Assembly: GCA_964347945.1 (NCBI GenBank)
Contig: CAYGAW010000161.1
Span: 1-11,504 of the forward strand
Length of the DNA: 11,504 nucleotides
From: CAYGAW01 sp964347945
Lineage (GTDB): Bacteria; Chloroflexota; Anaerolineae; UBA7937; B3-Chlor
Direction of reading: 5' to 3'
Below are positions 6,068 through 11,504 of this stretch, piece by piece; positions within the stretch are counted from its first letter, which is position 1, and each line of letters begins with the position of its first letter. Below the pieces are notes generated by a model that was not told the DNA's origin, made no database searches, and saw nothing but the letters and a program-made list of their open reading frames with translations. A program made the position numbers and the translations under genes.

Positions 6068-7315
6068 ATGAAATTCAAGCTGTTGTCACCAGGCGACATG
6101 GAGGCCATCGACGCGCTCAAGGAGTCACACGGAGGCGCGAAGGGAATAGCCGAGACCATCGAGAAGATGCGCGATTTCGAGACCCGAAAGAAGACCCTCG
6201 CCAGCACCGAGTATGGCTCCATGGTCGAAGAGGCTGAGGACCTGGTGAAGCAGTTTGCCAAGGTCGATGACTTCGAAGAGCAGAACAACATCTCCTACCA
6301 GAAGGGGATGGGAACAGCCACCTCTCAGGTCTCAGGATACCAGGGAGCAAGGGTCACTCATCGTTGTTTGCAGAGGATGGCTGAGAGCACCGTCAGCGAA
6401 GTACCCGTTTACACGCCTGCGGAGATGATCTCCGTTGTTGCTCTGACTGAGGAGTACGTGTACAGCGGCAACCTCACGGCCACGCTGGCCATGGCCGAGA
6501 ACATCATGGAGGTTGACTGGTTCTGCACGACCAACCTGATCGGCACCCCTTTGCCCGAGAAGAGGTTCAAAGACATCGAGAAGGCAACGGGAGTGAAGTT
6601 CAACACCGTGGCAGCGGGCGACGGTGTCGTTCAGCTGGTGATGGCAAACCAGGGGACCTTCTTCGGCAACTTCGGGGGAATCGAGGTGGCAAATGACAAC
6701 CATCTGGTGTACCTGGACGGCATCACGCGCGCTGCCAAGGCCACCGGCGCAAACTTCTTCCTCAATCCAAGCTGGAGCACCATCATCGCCGTCTGCTACT
6801 ACGGACGGGATATCCCCAATCTCTACATCAAGATCTCGATGATGCTCTCCACCCAGAACCTGATGCAGCTCAGAATGCTGATGAACATCATGAATGAATA
6901 CCTCAGGGACGACGGGACCAGCCCCATCCGGGAGATCAACATCGGTAACGGCGTCTCGGCCGAGAATTTCATCAAGTGCAGTCGCGAACTGGAAGATAGC
7001 GGCATCAAGGACGTCAGTCTCGCGGCGCACATCTTGATCAATCCGGACTTGGGCAGAGCTGACTTCGACTGGTTCGACGAATCGCTGAAGGTCCTGGAAA
7101 ACGGCCGTGACCTGACCTTCAAGTACGAGAGCGATGGCCAGGGCCGAGAACTGGATACCATGGAAGCCTACTTCCTTTCCGATCAGGATAGAAAGGCCAG
7201 CTCCCTCGAGATCGGAGATGTGATCTACTACAAGACCTTGCAGTGCACCAAACACGCCAGAGAATACATGGAGAGAGGTATCCCCGTCAGGTTCGGCCGA
7301 AGCTCCCGCAGATAA
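6068..7315 (+). CDS. Unrecognised 415-aa soluble protein heading the aldolase-Fae operon
   Basis: I do not recognise the family. The ATG at 6068 has a strong Shine-Dalgarno (GGGGGAGG, about 7 nt spacing). There is no signal peptide, membrane helix, CxxC motif or nucleotide-binding loop. Residues 8-75 are strongly helical and charged. From about 110 to 330 the pattern of alternating hydrophobic strands and helices (VDWFCTTNLIG, ATGANFFLNPSW, NLYIKISMML, IREINIGNGVSAENFIKCSRELEDSG with following VSLAAHILINPDLG) suggests an alpha/beta barrel-like enzyme. Segment 258-275 is unusually methionine-rich. FFGNFGGIE at 198-206 and NIGNGVSAEN at 291-300 look like possible active-site loops. It is the first gene after the operon promoter, 174 nt before the first aldolase-Fae fusion. 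A role in producing or handling the one-carbon substrate is a guess from context only. Confidence 0.85.
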   Translation: MKFKLLSPGDMEAIDALKESHGGAKGIAETIEKMRDFETRKKTLASTEYGSMVEEAEDLVKQFAKVDDFEEQNNISYQKGMGTATSQVSGYQGARVTHRCLQRMAESTVSEVPVYTPAEMISVVALTEEYVYSGNLTATLAMAENIMEVDWFCTTNLIGTPLPEKRFKDIEKATGVKFNTVAAGDGVVQLVMANQGTFFGNFGGIEVANDNHLVYLDGITRAAKATGANFFLNPSWSTIIAVCYYGRDIPNLYIKISMMLSTQNLMQLRMLMNIMNEYLRDDGTSPIREINIGNGVSAENFIKCSRELEDSGIKDVSLAAHILINPDLGRADFDWFDESLKVLENGRDLTFKYESDGQGRELDTMEAYFLSDQDRKASSLEIGDVIYYKTLQCTKHAREYMERGIPVRFGRSSRR

Positions 7316-7489
7316 GAAGGTGGAGATTCCATCATCATCGCTGGCCCTGAGCCAGTCAGCAGGCCACGTAGAGCCTGGCGCAGCGAGCCGAGTGTGCGCG
7401 GCACGTTTCGACTGCTCAGGCGACATGTTGCGAGAGCACATCACCTCTCTGGGTCCGCAGTTGAGTCGATATCGCTAGGTGGGTGTGAA

Positions 7490-8914
7490 ATGACAGAACA
7501 GACATACCGCCCGGGCGGTGTGAACCCTGCATTGGTTACTCCCTTCACCAGGGACGACAAGATAGACGAAGCAGCACTCCGCAATCTGCTGCGCTTCGTT
7601 CGCCCGCACGTGGATGGGGTCGTTCCGTGTGGCACTACGGGCGAGTTCGTCAATATGTCGCACGCTGAGCGCCAGCAGGTGCTGGAAATCTGTTTGGACG
7701 AGGTAGGGGACGAGATACCGGTCATCGCCGGCACGGGCGCGGCCTCTACGCGTGAGGCGATCCAGCTAGCCCGTCACGCTGAGCAAGCGGGCGCCACCGC
7801 CTGCCTGGTAGTGGGGCCTTACTACCTTCATCCCTCCGACAAGGGCATCTACCAGCACTTCTATGAAGTGGCCAACGCGGTGGACCTGCCCATCCTCTTG
7901 TACAACATTCCTCAGACGGTGGACGCCTACATTCCGCGCCAGGTTCTGGAAGACTTGAGCGAGATCGACAACATTGTGGGCCTCAAGGATTCGTCTGGGG
8001 ACCTGCCCTATACCATGGAGGTACTGGAGATGACCCAGGGCCGCCTCGATGTACTCGTCGGTCATGATGAGGTGGTCCTGCCCGCGCTGGCAGGCGGTTG
8101 TCGCGGCATGATCCTGGCCAGCGCTCAGGTGTTCCCCGAGATCTGGCAGGAGGTGTTTCGCAAGGTCCAGGCTGGTGATCTGGAGGCTGCCCGCCAGTCG
8201 CAATTGAGAGTACAGAAACTGGCACGCATCTTTGTGCGGCACGGGGGCGGTGTGGCCGTCAAGGCGGCGCTGAACATGATGGGTGTCAAGGTCGGTAGGC
8301 CACGGCGTCCTCTCAAGCCGGTGGGTGGCGCCATGATCCACGAGACCAGGGCGGAGATCCAGCTTGAACTGGAGAAGTTGGGCAAGATTCAAGCTCAGGA
8401 GATGGATTGGGGCATGCCTGATGGCCCTCTGGCTGAGCGGTTCACCGACGTCGGCATCACAGCAGAGATGACTCAGGCCAACGGCATCCTGTTGGGAAGT
8501 GCGACGGCAGGGGAGGATCCGGAGACGGTGGGCATAGACCTGATCGTGGGGCCCAAAGGAGGCCCGGTAGGCGAGGCGTACGCCAGGCAACTCACTCACC
8601 CCAGGCATGGCTACGAGGCCCTCACCACTATCGCTGAGCCTAATCTGACGGTCAAGCCCTCCACGCTCATCGTACCGACGGTCGAACTGTTGAATCTCCG
8701 CCAAGCCAGCATGGTGTACGGTCCCACCCAGGCAGCAGTAGGCAAGGCGATTCTCGACAACATAGAGCAAGGGATCATCCCACCTGATACTTTGGACGAT
8801 AGCCTCATGATCGCCAAGGCGACAATCCACCCCAGGGCCTTGGACCGGCATCAGTTGTACGCCAATGTCCACGCGGCCACGGACCGGGCGCTGAGGATGG
8901 TTTATCAAAAGTAG
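7490..8914 (+). CDS. Fusion protein: DHDPS/NAL-family class I aldolase + formaldehyde-activating enzyme (Fae) domain, copy 1
   Basis: This 474-aa cytoplasmic protein has two domains. Residues 8-300 are a DapA/N-acetylneuraminate-lyase-type TIM barrel with the family catalytic set: GTTGE (48-52), Tyr138 in YNIPQ, and the Schiff-base Lys166 in GLKDSSGD. The residue after YNIP is Gln, and the Arg of true dihydrodipicolinate synthases is absent, so lysine synthesis is unlikely. Residues about 333-474 match formaldehyde-activating enzyme: IDLIVGPKGGPVGEAYA (349-365), PNLTVKPSTLI (384-394), YGPTQAAVGKA (410-420), GIIPPDTLDD (428-437) and an IHP motif. Fae condenses formaldehyde with tetrahydromethanopterin. 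The catalytic His of Fae is replaced by Gly348. The ATG at 7490 is chosen for its Shine-Dalgarno (AGGTGG) and domain start. The open frame runs 32 codons further up without support. Roughly half identical to copy 2 in the barrel. Confidence 0.88.
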   Translation: MTEQTYRPGGVNPALVTPFTRDDKIDEAALRNLLRFVRPHVDGVVPCGTTGEFVNMSHAERQQVLEICLDEVGDEIPVIAGTGAASTREAIQLARHAEQAGATACLVVGPYYLHPSDKGIYQHFYEVANAVDLPILLYNIPQTVDAYIPRQVLEDLSEIDNIVGLKDSSGDLPYTMEVLEMTQGRLDVLVGHDEVVLPALAGGCRGMILASAQVFPEIWQEVFRKVQAGDLEAARQSQLRVQKLARIFVRHGGGVAVKAALNMMGVKVGRPRRPLKPVGGAMIHETRAEIQLELEKLGKIQAQEMDWGMPDGPLAERFTDVGITAEMTQANGILLGSATAGEDPETVGIDLIVGPKGGPVGEAYARQLTHPRHGYEALTTIAEPNLTVKPSTLIVPTVELLNLRQASMVYGPTQAAVGKAILDNIEQGIIPPDTLDDSLMIAKATIHPRALDRHQLYANVHAATDRALRMVYQK

Positions 8915-8944
8915 CGTCAGAACTAATAACCATGGGGAGGTAGC

Positions 8945-9145
8945 ATGAGAGAATGTAAGATAGAAGAGAACAAGGCGACGTGCGCCTGCACTTACGAGCC
9001 TTGCAGCCGCAAGGGTATCTGCTGTGAGTGCATCGAGTATCACTGGAACCATCGCGAGCTGCCGGCATGCGTTTTCCCAGCGGACGTGGAGAGAACCTAT
9101 GACCGGTCCCTCGAGCGGTTCATCGCCACCTACAGCCGTCGGTAG
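8945..9145 (+). CDS. Small eight-cysteine protein (DUF6485-like)
   Basis: A 66-aa protein with eight cysteines at 4, 13, 15, 20, 26, 27, 29 and 42, plus His33 and His36. The central part is CACTYEPCSRKGICCECIEY (13-32). It ends with ERTYDRSLERFI. From memory this matches DUF6485, a small conserved family of unknown function. The cysteine spacing suggests binding of zinc or an iron-sulfur cluster, which is inferred, not shown. The start has a strong Shine-Dalgarno (GGGGAGGT, about 4 nt spacing). It sits 30 nt after copy 1 and 71 nt before copy 2 of the aldolase-Fae fusions, so it is very likely co-transcribed. It could be a metal-binding partner, a scaffold, or a regulator of the fusions. Confidence 0.85.
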   Translation: MRECKIEENKATCACTYEPCSRKGICCECIEYHWNHRELPACVFPADVERTYDRSLERFIATYSRR

Positions 9146-9216
9146 GGCGAATAGTAGGTAAGGTGTCGCGGGCAACTGTCTGACCTGTCCGTCGTAGCTT
9201 TCAGGAGGCGATGAAC

Positions 9217-10710
9217 ATGACCGGCAAGCCGGATTGGCTGAAGGGAATCATACCCGCGCTCGTAACGCCGTTCACACCCGAAGAGGAGATCGACGAAGGT
9301 GCGATGCGGCGTCTGGTCGGGCACGTGTTGCCCCACGTCAACGCTGTGGTGCCTGTAGGCACGACGGGCGAGTTCGTGTATCTGTCGGAGGCGGAGAAAC
9401 GGCGCGTCATTGACCTCACCATCGACGAGGTGGCGGGCCGCGTACCTGTCATCGCGGGTACAGGGTGCTCGAACACCAGGGATACCGTGGCTCTCACAGA
9501 GTACGCTCGGGACGCAGGAGCGGCCGCCGCCCTCGTGGTGGCGCCCTTCTACTTCAAGCCCACCTTCAATGAGGTGTACGAGCACTACGAGGCCGTGTCC
9601 AGGGTGGGCCTGCCCTTCATCCTCTACAACATTCCCCAGACCGCAGGCACCCACTACCGGTGGTGGACCGCGGAGGGCATGGCCTATCTGGATAACGTGA
9701 TAGGGATCAAGGACTCCAGTGGCGATGTGCCCTTTCTGATGGCCCTGTTTGAGAAGGTGAAAGGGCGGATTGCCATCATCTGTGGTCACGACGAGATTGT
9801 GATGGCCGCCTTGGCGGCTGGGGCCGACGGAGCGATCCTGGCCACTGCGAACCTGATACCCGATATCTGGCAAGAGATTTACACCTACACCAACGAGGGC
9901 AAGATCGAGGAGGCCCAGGAGCGCCAGCGGGACATCCAGCGCCTGGTGCGGATCGTGGCACGCTGTGGTTCCACGCAAGCCACGAAGGAGGGGTTGCGCA
10001 TGATGGGCATCCATGTTGGCAACTCCCGCCACCCCATCATGCCCGGCGGAGCCTTCCGGCGAGAGGACTACGAGGAGCTGCGTCTGCAACTGGAGGAAGT
10101 GGGAAAGATCCCCCCGCGGGATATCACCTACGAGCTGGCCAAGGGCAAGAAGGTGGGGAGCAAGGTACCCGCTACGCCCCAGACCCCGCAGCTAGTGAAG
10201 GATTTCACCATGCTCGTGGGAGAGGGATACGCCGGTCCGCCCGATTTCGAGATCGCCCATGCGGACTTACTGATCGGAATCAAAGATGGGCCCGTCGGCA
10301 AGGCCTTTGAGGAAGCCCTGAGCAGACCCAAACCCGAGGACCCTTCAGGCAGGGACCTGACGGAGTTGAAGATCATCTACGACCGGCCGCGCACTCTGTT
10401 AGTGCCCACGGTGACCGTGCGCACCAAGAAGCAGGCACGGCACATCTACGAGAACGCCGTGGAAGGGATTGTGATGGCTATCGAGTCCAGCTTGGCCGAC
10501 GGCTTTCTGCCTGGGGAAGCCCTGGACGACCTGGTGATGATCGTCAACGCCTTCGTCCACCCATCCGCTGCCAACCGCCGTCGCATAGCCATCAACAACT
10601 ACAAGGCCATGCGCGCCGCCATCCGTAAGGCCATCGAGGGGCGCCCATCGGTGGAGGAACTGCTACACGAGAAGGAAGCTGCGCGACACCCATTGCGATA
10701 TGCGCCATGA
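9217..10710 (+). CDS. Fusion protein: DHDPS/NAL-family class I aldolase + formaldehyde-activating enzyme (Fae) domain, copy 2
   Basis: This 497-aa paralogue of the gene at 7490 has the same order of domains. The aldolase barrel (about 10-300) has GTTGE at 48-52, Tyr137 in YNIPQ and Schiff-base Lys165 in GIKDSSGD, so a complete class I lyase/aldolase centre. The Fae domain (about 330-497) keeps the catalytic-type His348 in AHADLLIGIKDGPVG (347-361), GFLPGEALDDLVMIV (429-443), FVHPSA and a C-terminal HPLRYAP that resembles the usual Fae tail. It lacks the GPxQ motif (YENAVEG instead) and the NLxxKPxTL loop (YDRPRTLL instead), and has a small insertion near 371-379. The ATG at 9217 has AGGAGG 8 nt upstream. 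The ATG at 9211 is only 2 nt from it, so it is less likely. Last gene of the operon. The substrate is not known. A pyruvate-linked aldol cleavage releasing formaldehyde is a reasonable hypothesis. Confidence 0.88.
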   Translation: MTGKPDWLKGIIPALVTPFTPEEEIDEGAMRRLVGHVLPHVNAVVPVGTTGEFVYLSEAEKRRVIDLTIDEVAGRVPVIAGTGCSNTRDTVALTEYARDAGAAAALVVAPFYFKPTFNEVYEHYEAVSRVGLPFILYNIPQTAGTHYRWWTAEGMAYLDNVIGIKDSSGDVPFLMALFEKVKGRIAIICGHDEIVMAALAAGADGAILATANLIPDIWQEIYTYTNEGKIEEAQERQRDIQRLVRIVARCGSTQATKEGLRMMGIHVGNSRHPIMPGGAFRREDYEELRLQLEEVGKIPPRDITYELAKGKKVGSKVPATPQTPQLVKDFTMLVGEGYAGPPDFEIAHADLLIGIKDGPVGKAFEEALSRPKPEDPSGRDLTELKIIYDRPRTLLVPTVTVRTKKQARHIYENAVEGIVMAIESSLADGFLPGEALDDLVMIVNAFVHPSAANRRRIAINNYKAMRAAIRKAIEGRPSVEELLHEKEAARHPLRYAP

Positions 10711-10720
10711 TGTGAGGGAC

Positions 10721-10761
10721 GGGTTGGTCCTCCAACTGCTCCAGCATTGGTGGAAGAACCC
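10721..10761 (+). terminator. Hairpin after the aldolase-Fae operon, possible terminator
   Basis: Starting 10 nt after the stop, GGGTTGGTCCTCCAA (10721-10735) pairs with TTGGTGGAAGAACCC (10747-10761) at 12 of 15 positions. The 11-nt centre can extend the stem with TGC/GCA around TCCA. There is no T-tract, so it is either a weak or factor-dependent terminator or a 3'-end stabilising stem. Confidence 0.5.
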
Positions 10762-10857
10762 AAGCTGCCCGATCATGGCGTGGCTTGCGTCCAGGATGTG
10801 GTACGGTAACGCATCTTGGCACACGGTCGAACGCTGAACCATAGAAGGGGGAGAGGA

Positions 10858-11504
10858 ATGAGAAGATTGGCAGCTCTGTGTTTTCTTCTGACTCTTGTCA
10901 CCTTAGTGGTGGGAGGCTGCGGACCAACTGCATCGCCAACCGCGCCGTCTGTTGAGCCGTCGCCGACCACAGCGCTACCCACGGCAACTTCGGTACCCAG
11001 CACACCAACCCTGGAAGCCCCCGCGGAGGAACCGCCGCCCACAGCACCTCTGGCAATATCCAGCAGCGCCTTCGAGGCCGACGCAGAGATCCCGATGCGG
11101 TACACTTGTGGCGGCGCGAACCTATCGCCGCCACTCCAGTGGTCCGGAGGCCCCGCAGAAACACAAAGCCTGGCCCTGCTCATCACCGACCCAGATTCCC
11201 AGCCACCAGGCTTTGTCCACTGGGTGATCTACAACATCCCTTCCACGGTTGTGAGCCTGCCGGAGGGACATCCTCCGGAGGCCACGCTGCCCGATGGCAC
11301 CCTTCAAGGCACCAACGACTTCGCGCTCTACGTGGGGGAAGGGGAGACGTTCCCAAGCGGGGCGCCAATCAACCTGATCGGATACGATGGGCCCTGCCCA
11401 CCTGCCCGGCACCGCTACGTGTTCACGCTGTATGCCCTCGATACCCTCCTCGACCTATCGGCGGGGGCGACTATGGCCGAGGTGGTGCAGGCCATGGAGG
11501 GACA
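10858..11504 (+). CDS. PEBP-family lipoprotein (YbhB/YbcL, Raf kinase inhibitor-like), partial
   Basis: The frame opens at the ATG at 10858 (preceded by GGGGGAGAGGA) and runs off the right edge, so 215 codons are seen. The N-terminus, MRRLAALCFLLTLVTLVVGGC, is a lipoprotein signal with Cys at residue 21 as the lipidation site, so the protein is probably anchored outside the membrane. A Pro/Thr/Ser/Ala-rich linker follows (about 23-65). The phosphatidylethanolamine-binding-protein fold begins near residue 66, with TDPDSQPPGFVHWVIYNIPS (110-129) and GPCPPARHRYVFTLYAL (177-193), both family signatures. Between them lies an extended segment with LYVGEGETFPSGAPINLIGY in place of the usual short loop. 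The ligand and role of bacterial members are not settled. It follows the operon hairpin and I see no convincing promoter in 10762-10857. Confidence 0.88.
   Translation, partial: MRRLAALCFLLTLVTLVVGGCGPTASPTAPSVEPSPTTALPTATSVPSTPTLEAPAEEPPPTAPLAISSSAFEADAEIPMRYTCGGANLSPPLQWSGGPAETQSLALLITDPDSQPPGFVHWVIYNIPSTVVSLPEGHPPEATLPDGTLQGTNDFALYVGEGETFPSGAPINLIGYDGPCPPARHRYVFTLYALDTLLDLSAGATMAEVVQAMEG

Noticed and set aside
7341..7355. CTGGC/GCCAG hairpin after the 415-aa gene as a terminator
   Set aside because: Only a 5-bp stem, no T-tract, and the following gene has no promoter of its own that I can see, so the operon probably continues.
6332..7444. 370-aa antisense frame opposite the 415-aa gene (and similar long antisense frames at 7766-9175 and 9130-10089)
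   Set aside because: They lie opposite well-supported genes, lack ribosome-binding sites and have translations with no recognisable motif. They are typical shadows in GC-rich coding DNA.
7394..7489. Upstream start of copy 1 aldolase-Fae at 7394
   Set aside because: The extra 32 residues have no aldolase match and no Shine-Dalgarno, while the ATG at 7490 has both a good spacing and the family's usual N-terminus.

Overview
The window looks like chromosomal DNA from a high-GC bacterium, probably a member of the Chloroflexota. The lineage is an inference. It rests on the Pro/Thr/Ser-rich linker after the lipobox of the last gene, the type of intergenic palindromes, and the gene mix. No rRNA, tRNA, CRISPR array, transposase or phage gene is visible.

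Left block (1-4406, all minus strand). This is a compact gene run, read right to left: a flippase-like UPF0104/YbhN membrane protein, an FAD-dependent oxidoreductase whose GTG start overlaps the flippase stop by 4 nt, a UDP-glucose 6-dehydrogenase, holo-ACP synthase (acpS), and the start of a small membrane protein cut by the left edge. The first three genes suggest envelope glycan or lipid metabolism. The flippase gene has a -10 box 9 nt before its ATG and no Shine-Dalgarno, so it may be leaderless.

Middle (4407-6067). Two gene-poor stretches of about 600 nt flank a minus-strand flavodoxin. The first carries REP-like palindromes. The second carries a sigma70-type promoter for the flavodoxin, a decayed duplicate of the 5' end and promoter of the flippase gene (about 135 nt, roughly 80% identical), a perfect REP-like palindrome, and a good sigma70-type promoter pointing right.

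Right operon (6068-10710, plus strand). It holds a 415-aa protein I do not recognise, a protein fusing a DHDPS/NAL-family class I aldolase to a formaldehyde-activating enzyme (Fae) domain, a 66-aa eight-cysteine protein (DUF6485-like), and a second aldolase-Fae fusion, followed by a hairpin. This is the most interesting part of the window. In each fusion a lyase/aldolase of the pyruvate Schiff-base family is covalently joined to the domain that captures formaldehyde on tetrahydromethanopterin-type cofactors. The two paralogues have lost different conserved parts of the Fae domain: the first lacks the catalytic His, the second lacks the GPxQ and NLxxKPxTL elements. I infer a C1 (formaldehyde) transfer system, possibly a hetero-oligomer. 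The layout resembles the archaeal Fae-Hps fusions, with a different aldolase partner.

Right edge (10858-11504). A lipoprotein of the PEBP/YbhB-YbcL family begins here and runs off the window.
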